This document shows, one piece after another, positions 26,730 through 36,694 of a stretch of DNA of 64,000 bases (position 1 is the stretch's first letter; each line of letters starts with the position of its first letter). Made by a program: the position numbers and the translations under genes. This stretch comes from Acetobacter indonesiensis (lineage in GTDB: Bacteria; Pseudomonadota; Alphaproteobacteria; Acetobacterales; Acetobacteraceae), in NCBI RefSeq assembly GCF_000963945.1, contig NZ_BAMW01000015.1:62001-126000 (forward strand), given 5' to 3'. A model generated the notes under the pieces. That model saw only the letters and a program-made list of their open reading frames with translations, searched no databases and was not told the DNA's origin.

Positions 26730-29375
26730 TCAGGCTAATGCGGCCAGAGCGTCACGCACGGCTGCGAGTGCGGCATCTGCTGCACCGGCATTGGGGCCAC
26801 CGGCCTGCGCCATATCGCGACGGCCGCCGCCACCTTTGCCGCCCATTGCTTCACTGGCGGTGCGAACCAGGGCAACGGCGTCAACTTTTTCAACGGCATC
26901 AGGGGCAACGCCAGCCACCACGCTGCCTTTGTCTCCGGCAGTGGAGATCAGAACAACAACATCCGCATTGCCCTGTTTCAGAATGGTCTCGGCCAGACCT
27001 TTCAGTTCACGTGGCGCAGTATCCCCCACGTTGCGTGTGGCCAGACGGATACCGGCCACCGTTTCTACCCCGGCGGAGGCCACATTTCCCGCTGCCAACT
27101 GGCGTTGAAGCTGGGAGATCTGCCGTTCCATGGTACGGCGTTCTTCCAACAGAAGGGCCAGACGTTCCGGCGCTTCCGCCACGCCTACCTTCATCATGGC
27201 GGCCATCTGGTTCAGGCGCTGTTCTGTTGCAATCGAGAGGCTTTCAGCCGCTTTACCTGCAACCGCTTCAATACGCCTTACCCCGGCTGAAACCCCATTT
27301 TCAGACGTAATGCGGAACAGCCCAATATCCCCGGTGCGGCCAACATGCGTGCCACCACAGAGTTCGATTGACCATGCGCTCTTGTTCCCGTCCGGGCCAC
27401 CCATAGAGACAACACGTACTTCGTCACCATACTTTTCACCGAACAGAGCCATGGCACCTTCTGCCACAGCTTCTTCTGGTGTCATGGACCGCGTGACAAC
27501 CTGTGAGTTTGCACGGATCAGCCGGTTTACTTCGGCTTCAACGTCAGCAAGTTCTTCTGCCGTAATGGGGCGTGGCTGACTGACGTCAAACCGCAGGCGG
27601 TCTGGGGTGTTCAGGCTGCCTTTCTGGGCAACATGCGTTCCCAGTTTACGACGCAGGGCTTCGTGCAGCAGATGTGTGGCGGAATGATGCGCGCGAATGG
27701 CAGAGCGTCGGTCATGGTCAACTGTTGCGGTGACAGCCAGCCCGGGACGCAGTGTGCCTTCAGTTACCGTGCCGTAGTGAACAATCAGGTCCCCAGCTTT
27801 TTTCTGCGTGTCTGTAATGGTAACGCGCAGGCCTTTGGCCGTCAGTGTGCCGGTGTCACCAGCCTGTCCACCGCTTTCCCCATAGAATGGGGTCTGGTTC
27901 AGCATAACCGCGACTTCAGCACCGACGGTGGCTTCTTTTACAAAACCATTGCCGACAACAACGGCCTGAACTTCAGCATCGGCCTGCTCGGTAGTGTAGC
28001 CCAGAAACTCGGATGCCCCGAATTTGTCACGTGCTTCAAACCATACAGTCTCGAGCGCCGTATCGCCCGACCCAACCCACGAAGCACGAGCCCGTTCGCG
28101 TTGCACGGTCATAGCGGCATCAAAGCCGTCAACATCAACCGTGTGGCCGCTGCCACGCAGGGCATCCTGTGTCAGATCAAGTGGGAAGCCGAACGTGTCG
28201 TAGAGACGGAAGGCCACATCCCCCGGCAGGGCAGAGCCAGGGGTGAGTTTTTCGGTTTCGTCTGCCAGCAGGCCAAGACCGCGATCAAGCATGGCTTTGA
28301 AGCGTTCTTCTTCGCCACGCATGCTTTCACGGATCAGCGCTTCGCTTTGCACCAGTTCCGGGTAAGCCTGCCCCATCTGTTGAATAAGGACGGGCAGAAG
28401 CTTGTAGAAGACGGGTTCACGCGTACCCATCATATGCAGGTGGCGCATGGCGCGACGCATAATGCGGCGCAGAACATACCCACGACCATCCTTGGACGGC
28501 AAAACGCCATCCGCAATCAGAAACGCGGTTGAACGCAGATGATCAGCGACAACGCGATGGCTTGCCTTGAACGGCCCTTCAATGCTCTGCCCGGTCAGAT
28601 CAGCCGAGGCCTGAATCAGGGCAACAAAGGTGTCTGTGTCATAGTTGTCGCGTTTGCCCTGAAGAATGGCAGCAAAGCGTTCCAACCCAAGGCCGGTATC
28701 AATAGACGGACGCGGCAGCGGAGAGCGAACACCCGGTGGGTCTTCAAAATACTGCATGAAGACCAGATTCCAGATTTCGACAAATCGGTCCCCATCTTCA
28801 TCGGGCGAGCCTGGGGGGCCACCGGGCACATCAGGTCCGTGGTCATAGAAAATTTCTGAACACGGGCCGCATGGGCCTGTATCACCCATACGCCAGAAAT
28901 TGTCTGATGTAGGGATACGGATAATCCGGCTGTCATCCAGACCAGCAATCTTGCGCCATAGACCAGCTGCATCTTCATCTTCAGCAAAGACGGTAACCAG
29001 CAACTTGTCTTTGGGGAGGCCGAAATTTTTGGTAACCAGCGTCCAGGCAAGTTCAATGGCTTCGGGTTTGAAATAATCCCCGAAGGAGAAATTGCCCATC
29101 ATTTCAAAAAATGTGTGGTGACGGGCTGTGTAACCTACATTGTCCAGATCATTATGCTTGCCACCGGCACGCACGACTTTCTGCGCCGTTGTGGCGCGGG
29201 AGTAGGGACGGGTTTCCTGCCCGGTGAACACGTTCTTGAACTGCACCATGCCTGCGTTGGTAAACAGCAGCGTGGGGTCATTCCGTGGAACCAGGGAAGA
29301 AGAAGGCACAATCTGGTGCCCTTTCCCGGCAAAATACTCCAGAAAGGTGGTGCGAATTTCGTTTGTGGTCAGCAT
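26730..29375 (-). CDS. alaS: alanyl-tRNA synthetase
   Basis: About 881 residues, full length for class IIc AlaRS. The N-terminus [20 protein letters not shown] is canonical, followed by the aminoacylation core ([23 protein letters not shown]), the editing domain with the zinc motif HHSATHLLH and [12 protein letters not shown], and the C-terminal oligomerisation (C-Ala) domain. I start it at ATG 29375 by family alignment; none of the candidate starts (29375, 29423, 29438) has an ideal ribosome-binding site, though CAGGGG just precedes 29423. Confidence 0.97.
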   Translation of the reverse strand: MLTTNEIRTTFLEYFAGKGHQIVPSSSLVPRNDPTLLFTNAGMVQFKNVFTGQETRPYSRATTAQKVVRAGGKHNDLDNVGYTARHHTFFEMMGNFSFGDYFKPEAIELAWTLVTKNFGLPKDKLLVTVFAEDEDAAGLWRKIAGLDDSRIIRIPTSDNFWRMGDTGPCGPCSEIFYDHGPDVPGGPPGSPDEDGDRFVEIWNLVFMQYFEDPPGVRSPLPRPSIDTGLGLERFAAILQGKRDNYDTDTFVALIQASADLTGQSIEGPFKASHRVVADHLRSTAFLIADGVLPSKDGRGYVLRRIMRRAMRHLHMMGTREPVFYKLLPVLIQQMGQAYPELVQSEALIRESMRGEEERFKAMLDRGLGLLADETEKLTPGSALPGDVAFRLYDTFGFPLDLTQDALRGSGHTVDVDGFDAAMTVQRERARASWVGSGDTALETVWFEARDKFGASEFLGYTTEQADAEVQAVVVGNGFVKEATVGAEVAVMLNQTPFYGESGGQAGDTGTLTAKGLRVTITDTQKKAGDLIVHYGTVTEGTLRPGLAVTATVDHDRRSAIRAHHSATHLLHEALRRKLGTHVAQKGSLNTPDRLRFDVSQPRPITAEELADVEAEVNRLIRANSQVVTRSMTPEEAVAEGAMALFGEKYGDEVRVVSMGGPDGNKSAWSIELCGGTHVGRTGDIGLFRITSENGVSAGVRRIEAVAGKAAESLSIATEQRLNQMAAMMKVGVAEAPERLALLLEERRTMERQISQLQRQLAAGNVASAGVETVAGIRLATRNVGDTAPRELKGLAETILKQGNADVVVLISTAGDKGSVVAGVAPDAVEKVDAVALVRTASEAMGGKGGGGRRDMAQAGGPNAGAADAALAAVRDALAALA

Positions 29376-29578
29376 GGCGTGAGGCAGACGGTCCTGAAAC
29401 TGGTTGGGCGCGTGATCTCCCATCCCCTGTTTTTTCAAGCGCGTCTGAAAAAACAGGCCAGAGACAAGTCCTCACGGCCAGGTGGAAGCAGGAAGGCTCC
29501 CTTTAACCCGGAGCCAGATGTAGCGCACCCGGCGCATTATCGGAAGGGGTTAGCGTTCAGGCCCGTACAGCGCAGCAA

Positions 29579-30085
29579 TTATGGCTTGGGTGTGGGGTTT
29601 TTGTGTGACGCTGGCAAATCAAGGCTAAGTTCAGCTAATTCAAGTGCGGAGTGCGGTGGTTTTTCTTTGAAAACCATTTTCTGGCTCAGATTGAAATTAG
29701 CAAACATGCCTGCCAGAGCCCCCACGGCCAGAGCAATCACCGGATAGGTAACGCACAGAGAAACCGTGTAAAACAGTGTATAAACCGCGCCACGATTCAG
29801 CAGAAACCCCAGACTGTTTGCTGTCAGAAAGCGCAACCATTGTAAAAATGGATGGTCATGCAGGCCCGCGCCCTTGAATGTCCAGATACGGTTAAGAACC
29901 CAGTTGAGGGTAGCTGCGACAAAATAGGCAACCAATGTTGCGGCAGTCAGCCCGATAAAAGGCCGCAGCGCATAAACGGTACCGGAATCCCAAAGAAAAC
30001 CTAATCCGCCAACAACGCCGAATTTCAGCAGCCGCAGAATTTTTGCGTGTGTCAGGCCAAACGGCAGGGAAGGAGTTGTATTCAC
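29579..30085 (-). CDS. GtrA family membrane protein
   Basis: A 168-residue protein with four predicted membrane helices of the GtrA family. The family-typical start LLKFGVVGGLGFLWDSG and the LNWVLNRIWTFK motif are clear. GtrA-like proteins are thought to help translocate undecaprenyl-linked sugars across the inner membrane, or to take part in surface polysaccharide synthesis. No glycosyltransferase partner is adjacent, so its pathway is undetermined. It lies between alaS and the ompA-like gene, all on the minus strand. Confidence 0.85.
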   Translation of the reverse strand: MNTTPSLPFGLTHAKILRLLKFGVVGGLGFLWDSGTVYALRPFIGLTAATLVAYFVAATLNWVLNRIWTFKGAGLHDHPFLQWLRFLTANSLGFLLNRGAVYTLFYTVSLCVTYPVIALAVGALAGMFANFNLSQKMVFKEKPPHSALELAELSLDLPASHKNPTPKP

Positions 30086-30123
30086 GCCATGGGGCTACGC
30101 GAAAAGAGGGGAGAAAAACAAGA

Positions 30124-30152
30124 CAAAAAAAGAGGCACCCGAAGGTGCCCCT
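30124..30152 (-). terminator. Rho-independent terminator after the OmpA-family gene
   Basis: Minus strand: AGGGGCACC, TTCG tetraloop, GGTGCCTCT, then seven T. It starts about 28 bases past the stop, in the gap before the GtrA gene. A textbook hairpin. Confidence 0.92.
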
Positions 30153-30179
30153 TTCTTTGATCACGAAGATCAGACCGAA

Positions 30180-31319
30180 TTAGTGGAGGATGATTTCCAC
30201 GCGACGGTTCTGAGGTTCGCGGGTGTTCGGGCCAGTCGGCACCAGCGGCTTGGATTCACCATAACCGTGGATGTCGATTGCAGTGGCAGGAACGCCGTCA
30301 CGGATCAGTTCAGCCTTCACGCTGTTAGCACGACGCAGGGACAGGCCCAGGTTGTACTTTTCACCGCGGGGACCAGGGTGAGCAGCAGAGTTATCGGTGT
30401 AACCGTTAACTTCGATGCGGGTCGTCTGAACGTGTGTGGAAGCCTGAGCAGCTTCTGCAACGATCTGGCGAGCGCGAGACGTCAGGACAGACTTATCCCA
30501 GTCGAAGAACACCAGGTAAGAGCGAGCCGGCAGCGGAGCCGGAGCTGCTACAACCGGAGCCGGCGGCGGCGGCGGCGGAGCCGTATCGAACGCATAACGC
30601 AGACCCAGGATGAACTGGTGGTTGAAGCGGTGATCGAAGTTCACGTTGCCGCGACCACGGTGACCGTTTGCATAGTTCGCTGTGGAGGTGAAAGCACCAT
30701 CCGTGAAGGAACCAGGCTGGCCGATCATGCGGTATTCGGTGGTCAACTGCAGACCCGGAACGCCAACATCATACGCTGCACCGACGATGCCCTGGTAAGC
30801 AAAGCCACCGTTCGTGCCGCCAAGACGGCTGGTGTTGTGGTTAACGAAGTTGGTCTGTGTCGGGTTGTAGTGCTGCCACAGGTAACCAGCACCAACACCA
30901 ACGAACGGGGTGACAGGAGCATCGATACCGAACTGCTTCAGGTCGATGTCATACAGCACGTTCACGAAACCGCCGTAAGACTGGTCGCTGCCACGGGTAT
31001 GGCCCGGAACAGACGTACCACCACGGTGGTCGATGTTGGAGTAGTTGTACACGCCTTCTACTTCAGCGCGCAGACCGTTGCCGAAGCCCCAGCCGAATGC
31101 ACCAAAGCCAGTGAAGCCGGTGTTGTGACGGTACTGAGAAGAGCTACCGTTGGTGTAGCTGTCACCGCCGGAAAAACCGGACATGTGAGCGTGCTGATTC
31201 TGCACCAGGTTGTAACCACCGCCCACATTTACATACGGGCCTGTAATCGTGGTGGCAGATGCGGCCGCCGGAGCCGCTGCCATCAATGTCGTTGCAAGTA
31301 ACGCCGTGCGGAGACGCAT
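30180..31319 (-). CDS. OmpA-family outer membrane protein
   Basis: A 379-residue outer-membrane protein. A signal peptide (about 1-22, ending ASA) is followed by an N-terminal beta-barrel rich in Gly, Tyr and Asn, a Pro/Ala hinge (APPPPPPAP), and an OmpA C-terminal peptidoglycan-binding domain (YLVFFDWDKSVLT to NRRVEIILH). The peptidoglycan-contact residues lie in VNGYTDNSA and LSLRRANSVKAEL. It tethers the outer membrane to the wall. Strong codon bias suggests high expression. GAGGACGAAAAA gives a good ribosome-binding site, and a strong terminator follows. Confidence 0.94.
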   Translation of the reverse strand: MRLRTALLATTLMAAAPAAASATTITGPYVNVGGGYNLVQNQHAHMSGFSGGDSYTNGSSSQYRHNTGFTGFGAFGWGFGNGLRAEVEGVYNYSNIDHRGGTSVPGHTRGSDQSYGGFVNVLYDIDLKQFGIDAPVTPFVGVGAGYLWQHYNPTQTNFVNHNTSRLGGTNGGFAYQGIVGAAYDVGVPGLQLTTEYRMIGQPGSFTDGAFTSTANYANGHRGRGNVNFDHRFNHQFILGLRYAFDTAPPPPPPAPVVAAPAPLPARSYLVFFDWDKSVLTSRARQIVAEAAQASTHVQTTRIEVNGYTDNSAAHPGPRGEKYNLGLSLRRANSVKAELIRDGVPATAIDIHGYGESKPLVPTGPNTREPQNRRVEIILH

Positions 31320-31654
31320 TTTTTCGTCCTCAATATTTCATCTGTTCGACTCTGCCGCCAACCATTCAGCGGTCAGACCCAGCAAGATGCCTAAAGCCGT
31401 ATAAAACGATCGGTTCCAAAATAGAAACCCGAAGCGTGATGCTCTGGGCGATTAGAAGCCATAACCGTGTTTTCTTTGCAACACTTCATTTCGGTTTCCC
31501 AAGATGTAAGTGCTGCATGAGTAATATTCAGCTTTATCCATCCTGCTCTGAACATTGCGTATTAGCGAATGCAGCGCCTGTCTCCCGTCTGAATAAGGCG
31601 GAATTGAGGCGTGGATACTTCTTTGCCACAGTATTCGGAACAAGTGGCTGTTTT
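31320..31654. other. intergenic region between aroKB and the OmpA-family gene
   Basis: No convincing gene or structured RNA. It contains the leader and presumed promoter of the minus-strand OmpA-family gene and the sequence immediately upstream of that, plus the 3' end side of nothing else on the plus strand. TATACG near 31410 (minus strand) could be a -10 element, but no matching -35 at proper spacing is seen. Confidence 0.4.
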
Positions 31655-33388
31655 CTAAGGGGAGCAGCCATCCTCCAGAAGCACGTCACGCACACTATCG
31701 GCAGGCACATTGCGGCTGGTGAACGCCTGACCGATTCCGTTTGCAAGTACAAACGATAATTGTCCGTCCTGCATTTTCTTGTCGCGCTGCATGTGGGCCA
31801 TCAAATCTGCTGCTCGAAAAGCGTATGGCAGGTCACGAATTCGCGCAGGCATGCCAAGGGCGTCTAGATGCGCGGTCACACGCTCCAGATCACTTTCGGG
31901 GCACACGCCCAGCTTTACGGACAAAGCGAAAGCCAGCCGCTGGCCGATGGAGACTCCTTCCCCATGCAGCAAGCGGCCATCGTATCCAAGCTCGGCTTCC
32001 AGCGCGTGGCCGAAGGTATGACCCAGATTAAGCAGAGCGCGGCCGCCGCTGCTTTGCTGTTCCCGTTCATCGGCTGCGACGACGCGGGCCTTGAATGCGC
32101 ATGCCTGTCTGACAGCCTCGGTCAGGGTTTGGGGATCACACGCAAGAACGGCTTCTCCGTGCTTTTCGCACCATTCGAAGAGCGGAGTGTCGCCAATCAG
32201 GCCTGCTTTCACAATTTCAGCGTAACCAGCAACCAGCTCACGTCGGGGAAGTGTTGCCAATGCCGAGGCATCTGCAAGCACGGCGAGGGGTTGATGAAAC
32301 GCCCCCAACAGATTCTTACCCCAGCGTGTGTTGATGCCAGTTTTGCCACCAACGGAGGAATCGACCTGTGACAGAAGCGTGGTCGGAATCTGCACGAAGG
32401 GCAGGCCGCGCAGAGTTGAAGCCGCGACGAATCCGGCCAGATCCCCCACCACGCCGCCACCGAATGCAATGACGGTTGTTTTGCGTTCCACGCCCTCTTT
32501 CAGAATGTCATCAACCAGACGTTCATAAGTGCCCAGACTTTTAGACTGCTCCCCCGGTTTGACGACCAGCGTGCGGAACGCAATGGCTGTTTCACGCAGC
32601 GATTCTTCCAGTCGGGCCAGATGAAGGGCTGCCACGGTTTCATCCGTAATAATGATGACGCGCTTCTGGGGCAGCACGGGCGCAAGTAACGCCCCTGCGC
32701 GGGCTATCAGGTCTGTGCCGATCACGACGTCGTATGATGTGTGGCTCAGATGGATAGGCAGGCGCACGGGGCGGCGCGACAGCGCCATGGCCTCAATCAC
32801 GCGGGAAGTGCTGTGGTCCACGTTGTGGTCTCCGCAATCAACAATAATATCGGCTTCTGCATAGACTGGGTGGCGAAGGGTCATAAGCCGGGCCAGCACG
32901 TCTCGGGGCGAGGCTTCATTCAGAAGCGGGCGATGATTGCGGCCCTGCACCCGGCGTAACAGAACGGGCAGGGGGCACCGCAGCCAGATAGAAATGGCGC
33001 GCTCATGCACCAGCGCTCGTGTGCTGGCATCCATGTATGCCCCGCCGCCGGTTGCCAGCACCATGGGCGGCCCCTCAAGCAGACGGCGTATGACGCGACG
33101 TTCCCCATCGCGGAAGGCGGCTTCGCCATACAGGCGAAACACATCGGCAATGGAGCATCCGGCTGCGCGTTCTATTTCCACATCGGCGTCAACAAACGGC
33201 AGGCCCAGCCGTGTGGCCAGTCTGCGGCCAATGGTTGTTTTGCCAGCGCCCATCAGGCCAACAAGAACAATACTGCGCCCGGAAGGGATCAGCCCGGTGC
33301 TCTGCCGGTTGCCGACCCTTTCCAGATCAAGCGGAATCGGCGGAGGGTCCGCCGTATCGTGGGGTGGATACGAGATACGTGATGACAT
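31655..33388 (-). CDS. aroKB: bifunctional shikimate kinase / 3-dehydroquinate synthase
   Basis: A 577-residue fusion of two shikimate-pathway enzymes. The N-terminal kinase (about 40-205) has the P-loop [18 protein letters not shown] and ATGGGAYM. The C-terminal dehydroquinate synthase (about 215-577) has [33 protein letters not shown] and the metal-binding [12 protein letters not shown]. In most bacteria aroK and aroB are adjacent separate genes; here the joint is seamless. The start ATG 33388 follows family homology; the frame is open 174 codons further upstream but that stretch is Arg/Cys-rich and overlaps the divergent gene, so it is not coding. Confidence 0.94.
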   Translation of the reverse strand: MSSRISYPPHDTADPPPIPLDLERVGNRQSTGLIPSGRSIVLVGLMGAGKTTIGRRLATRLGLPFVDADVEIERAAGCSIADVFRLYGEAAFRDGERRVIRRLLEGPPMVLATGGGAYMDASTRALVHERAISIWLRCPLPVLLRRVQGRNHRPLLNEASPRDVLARLMTLRHPVYAEADIIVDCGDHNVDHSTSRVIEAMALSRRPVRLPIHLSHTSYDVVIGTDLIARAGALLAPVLPQKRVIIITDETVAALHLARLEESLRETAIAFRTLVVKPGEQSKSLGTYERLVDDILKEGVERKTTVIAFGGGVVGDLAGFVAASTLRGLPFVQIPTTLLSQVDSSVGGKTGINTRWGKNLLGAFHQPLAVLADASALATLPRRELVAGYAEIVKAGLIGDTPLFEWCEKHGEAVLACDPQTLTEAVRQACAFKARVVAADEREQQSSGGRALLNLGHTFGHALEAELGYDGRLLHGEGVSIGQRLAFALSVKLGVCPESDLERVTAHLDALGMPARIRDLPYAFRAADLMAHMQRDKKMQDGQLSFVLANGIGQAFTSRNVPADSVRDVLLEDGCSP

Positions 33389-33451
33389 GAAACGCAGCTT
33401 AACATAGAGCAGGGAGAACACACCTACTCTGTTGTTATGGAGCAAAGTCTT

Positions 33452-33760
33452 ATGAACCGCATGGTTCTCATTGTTGCGGCTGTGGTCTGCGTTGCCTTGG
33501 TGGGCGGTTTTGCGGCGCTGGGTCTGACAGCACATGCCCCCACGCCCCAGGCTGTGCATCGTGATGTTGCCTTGTCTGCGCCTCCTGCTGCGGCCCCGGC
33601 CCCTATGGCGGCTATTCCGGCCCCGCCGCCAGCCCCGGTTGTAACACCTGTTACCCCTGTTCAGCAGCCCGCTGTCGCCCCAGCAGGCACAGCAGCGCCA
33701 GCACAGGCACCTGCTGTGGCACCTACGGTTACTGTTCCGGCAACGGCACCGCATCACTGA
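33452..33760 (+). CDS. small membrane-anchored Pro/Ala-rich protein
   Basis: About 102 residues: one N-terminal hydrophobic segment ([20 protein letters not shown]) followed by a low-complexity Pro/Ala/Val/Thr tail with no recognisable domain. I do not recognise a family. Start ATG 33452 has GGAG nine bases upstream; an ATG five codons earlier is the alternative. The stop overlaps the xerD start by one base (TGATG), so it is probably co-translated with xerD. It may be a lipid-bilayer-anchored periplasmic spacer, but the function is unknown. Confidence 0.7.
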   Translation: MNRMVLIVAAVVCVALVGGFAALGLTAHAPTPQAVHRDVALSAPPAAAPAPMAAIPAPPPAPVVTPVTPVQQPAVAPAGTAAPAQAPAVAPTVTVPATAPHH

Positions 33761-34695
33761 TGCCTGCCAGCCGCGAGGCCGAGCTTTTTCTGGAAATGCT
33801 CGCGGCCGAACGGGCCGCAGCCCCCAATACGCTTGCGGCTTATGCGGCTGATCTCGAAACCTGCGCCAGTTTTCTTGCTGCACAGGGAAGCGGGCTGGTT
33901 GCAGCTTCAACGGCCGATCTGGCCAACTGGTTGTCCGATCTGGGGGCAGAGGGACAGGCGCGTCGCACTGTGGCGCGTCGTCTGTCCTGCATACGCCAGT
34001 TCTATCTTTTTCTGCTGCGGGAAGGACTCCGTGAGGACAATCCGGCCGCTAACCTTGACGCACCACAACCCGAGGCGACGTTGCCGCGGTTTCTATCCGA
34101 ATCGGAAGTGGTGGCGCTGATTGAGGCCTGTGTTCCGTCGCCTGATGCCTCTGCTGCCAAGATCAGACGGGCGTTGGTGGCCCGTGCAGCGCTAGAACTG
34201 CTTTATGCTTCCGGGTTGCGCATTTCAGAGCTTCTGTCTCTGCCACGCGATGCGCTGAAAAACGATAAACCCATGATGGTTATTCGTGGCAAAGGCGGCC
34301 GTGAACGGCTTGTTCCAATTTCTGAAAGTGCCCGTGACGCGGCGCTGGCGCTGCAGGCCGTTGATGCCGGGCGCGAAAGTCCGTGGCTTTTCCCCGGGCG
34401 CGACCCGAAGCGGGCGCTGACGCGGCAGGCTTTTGACAAAATATTGCATGAAGTGGGCCTTCAGGCGGGCATAGAGCCAGCACGCCTTTCGCCCCACGTC
34501 TTACGGCATTCATTCGCAACACATCTGCTGGCGCATGGAGCGGACCTTCGTGCCCTGCAAATGCTGCTGGGGCATGCGGATATCGCTACGACACAAATCT
34601 ACACGCATGTGCAGACGGAACGGCTGCGGCAGGTGGTCGAAACGTATCATCCCCTTGCAACATCTGGTGACAAAACGCCTGAAAAAGCGGGGTAA
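33760..34695 (+). CDS. xerD: site-specific tyrosine recombinase XerD
   Basis: A 311-residue tyrosine recombinase. All catalytic residues are present: Arg154 (SGLRISELL), Lys178 (RGKGGRER), His246 and Arg249 ([12 protein letters not shown]), His272 (GHADI) and Tyr281 (QIYTHV). The N-terminal SAM-like DNA-binding domain is at about 5-90. With XerC it resolves chromosome dimers at dif. RHSFATHLL and the TTQIYTHV ending fit XerD better than XerC. Its location beside aroKB and accA is a chromosomal, conserved-looking setting, not that of a mobile-element integrase. Confidence 0.93.
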   Translation: MPASREAELFLEMLAAERAAAPNTLAAYAADLETCASFLAAQGSGLVAASTADLANWLSDLGAEGQARRTVARRLSCIRQFYLFLLREGLREDNPAANLDAPQPEATLPRFLSESEVVALIEACVPSPDASAAKIRRALVARAALELLYASGLRISELLSLPRDALKNDKPMMVIRGKGGRERLVPISESARDAALALQAVDAGRESPWLFPGRDPKRALTRQAFDKILHEVGLQAGIEPARLSPHVLRHSFATHLLAHGADLRALQMLLGHADIATTQIYTHVQTERLRQVVETYHPLATSGDKTPEKAG

Positions 34696-34766
34696 TGACG
34701 TTTCATGTGCAGGCTGTTGCACGAAGTGACTTGGTTTTACGTGTGACTGTGCTATCCGCATTGCCC

Positions 34767-35723
34767 ATGCGTCAGTTCCTGGATTTCGAAAAGCCCGTCG
34801 CCGAACTTGAGAACAAGATCGACGAACTACGGCAAATGACCGACCCGAACGGGGTCAATATTGCAGAAGAGACGGCCCGCCTTCAGGAAAAGGCGGAAAA
34901 GCATCTGCGCACGATCTATGCCAAGCTCACGCCTTGGCAAAAAGTGCAGGTGGCCCGTCATGCCCAGCGCCCCCATGCGCAGGATTACATCAACGCATTG
35001 CTGACTGAGTTCACGCCGCTGGCCGGGGACCGTCTATATGCGGATGATAAAGCCATCGTTGGCGGGATTGGCCGCTTTGATGGTGCTCCCGTGGTTGTAA
35101 TTGGCACCGAACGTGGGTCAGACCTTGAAACTCGTCTGGCACATAATTTCGGTATGGCCCGCCCGGAAGGCTATCGCAAAGCGCAGCGTCTGATGAAGCT
35201 GGCCGGACGATTCAACCTGCCGATTCTGACGTTTATTGATACCGCAGGCGCATGGCCCGGTATTGATGCCGAGGAACGTGGGCAGGCTGAAGCCATCGCC
35301 CGGTCGATTGAAGTGTGTCTGGACGCGCCGGTGCCGGTGATTGCAACCGTTATTGGCGAAGGTGGATCAGGCGGTGCCGTCGCATTAGGCGCGGGCGACC
35401 GTGTGATGATGCTCGAGCACGCAATTTACTCGGTCATTTCCCCAGAGGCCTGTGCTTCCATTTTGTGGCGCGACCCGAAGCAGGCCAGCACAGCGGCTGA
35501 AACCCTGCGTCTGACAGCGCAGGATTTGTATAAGCTGGGTCTGGTTGACCGGATTATTCCAGAACCGATTGGTGGCGCACAGCGTGACCCGTCAGAAGCT
35601 CTGGCAGCGGTCAAGAAAGCTATTGGCGAAGAACTGAAAGAATTGACGCCACTGACATCAGCGCGCCTGAAAGAACAGCGGCGCGAGAAGTTTCTGGCTA
35701 TGGGACGTGAAAATCTGACCTGA
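34767..35723 (+). CDS. accA: acetyl-CoA carboxylase carboxyltransferase subunit alpha
   Basis: A 318-residue alpha subunit of the ACC carboxyltransferase, which transfers the carboxyl group from biotin to acetyl-CoA in fatty acid synthesis. The sequence begins MRQFLDFEKPVAELENKI, as in the E. coli protein, and has the crotonase-fold acyl-CoA regions FIDTAGAWPGIDAEERGQ and GEGGSGGAVALG. Length agrees with the family. An in-frame ATG 24 codons earlier touches the xerD stop but adds residues absent from the family; neither start has a clear ribosome-binding site. Confidence 0.96.
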   Translation: MRQFLDFEKPVAELENKIDELRQMTDPNGVNIAEETARLQEKAEKHLRTIYAKLTPWQKVQVARHAQRPHAQDYINALLTEFTPLAGDRLYADDKAIVGGIGRFDGAPVVVIGTERGSDLETRLAHNFGMARPEGYRKAQRLMKLAGRFNLPILTFIDTAGAWPGIDAEERGQAEAIARSIEVCLDAPVPVIATVIGEGGSGGAVALGAGDRVMMLEHAIYSVISPEACASILWRDPKQASTAAETLRLTAQDLYKLGLVDRIIPEPIGGAQRDPSEALAAVKKAIGEELKELTPLTSARLKEQRREKFLAMGRENLT

Positions 35724-35751
35724 TCGGCCAGATTTTCTTACAGATGCTTTT

Positions 35752-35769
35752 CCCCGGAATTTTCCGGGG
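35752..35769. terminator. hairpin between convergent accA and cinA-like genes
   Basis: CCCCGGAA and TTCCGGGG form a perfect 8-bp palindrome in the 53-base gap between two convergent stops. There is no good T tract on either strand (CTTTT precedes it), so it may act as a bidirectional pause or terminator. Confidence 0.5.
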
Positions 35770-35776
35770 AGCAGAC

Positions 35777-36529
35777 TCAGGGCGGTGGTTCTCCTTCAAC
35801 GGGAACGCCGCCTTTTTCTTTGATCAGATCATGAATGGCCTGCGCCGCTTTTTCCAGATCAGGAACGTCCTGCCCTTTGGCCACCAGGGCAACACCGCGC
35901 CGCCCATCATCACGATGGAAAGGGTAAGACCCGATATCCAGGTCAGGAAACTGCGTCTGAATGGCCTCAAGCCCGTCCGCAATCGTCCCTTCAAACAGCG
36001 AAGTTGTGTACCACGTGCGGGAAAAGACCGGGGCTCCGCGTTTCAGGCTGGGGGCTAATTCATTAAACATCGCCCGCATGATGCGTGGCACACCAGCCAT
36101 GACATGCACGTTGCCTATGCTGTATCCGGGCGCACGGGACACAGGGTTGGGAATGGGCACAGCCCCGCGCGGCAGCTTTGCCATGCGCTGACGGGCGGCA
36201 TTGAAGTCTGCACCAAACTGTTCTTGCAGCATGTCAAATGTGGGTCGATGAAATTCCCACGGCACGCCGAATGCTTCTGCCACGCAGGGGCCGGTAATAT
36301 CATCATGCGTGGGGCCAATGCCGCCCGTAGTAAAGACCTCATCATAACGGGCGCGCAGTTCAACAACCGTCTTCACGATTGTTTCACGCACGTCGGGGAT
36401 AACGCGAATTTCCCGCAACGGAATGCCGAGTTCACCCAGATTTGTGGCCAGAAACTGGATGTTGTCGTCTCTCGTGCGGCCAGACAGGATTTCATTTCCT
36501 ATCAGAATGAGGGCGGCGGTGCGGCGCAT
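35777..36529 (-). CDS. CinA-like molybdopterin-binding domain protein
   Basis: A 250-residue protein with the MoCF/CinA N-terminal fold. The start [17 protein letters not shown] and the motif [14 protein letters not shown] are diagnostic. It lacks the C-terminal nicotinamide-nucleotide amidase domain of full CinA, so it resembles the short competence/damage-inducible A proteins found separately in alphaproteobacteria. Some relatives have ADP-ribose or CoA pyrophosphatase activity; the specific activity here is not determined. Monocistronic, convergent with accA and divergent from lysS. Confidence 0.85.
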   Translation of the reverse strand: MRRTAALILIGNEILSGRTRDDNIQFLATNLGELGIPLREIRVIPDVRETIVKTVVELRARYDEVFTTGGIGPTHDDITGPCVAEAFGVPWEFHRPTFDMLQEQFGADFNAARQRMAKLPRGAVPIPNPVSRAPGYSIGNVHVMAGVPRIMRAMFNELAPSLKRGAPVFSRTWYTTSLFEGTIADGLEAIQTQFPDLDIGSYPFHRDDGRRGVALVAKGQDVPDLEKAAQAIHDLIKEKGGVPVEGEPPP

Positions 36530-36694
36530 GAAAAACCAGTCCTTTCAATGCTGGCCCGGTGTCGGGCCCAGACGTCAGGGTGGCAGGATGTCCCGCCCTG
36601 TTGGTGGGGTCAATGCTCCAGAAAAACACACCAGAATGCGGCACAACGCGTTTATGGATTGACCGAAGGCAGTCCAGTTCATAGCTTTCGCGCC

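Noticed and set aside
30183-31301. A 372-codon open frame antisense to the OmpA-family gene
   Set aside because: It mirrors a clear signal-peptide and OmpA-domain gene, and its own translation is low-complexity Val/Thr/Arg.
33389-33910. An upstream extension of aroKB by 174 codons
   Set aside because: The extra residues are Arg/Cys/His-rich, antisense to the small gene before xerD, and outside the kinase family boundary.
36104-36694. An upstream extension of lysS by about 197 codons
   Set aside because: It is antisense to the cinA-like gene, and the family start at 36695 fits alignment.
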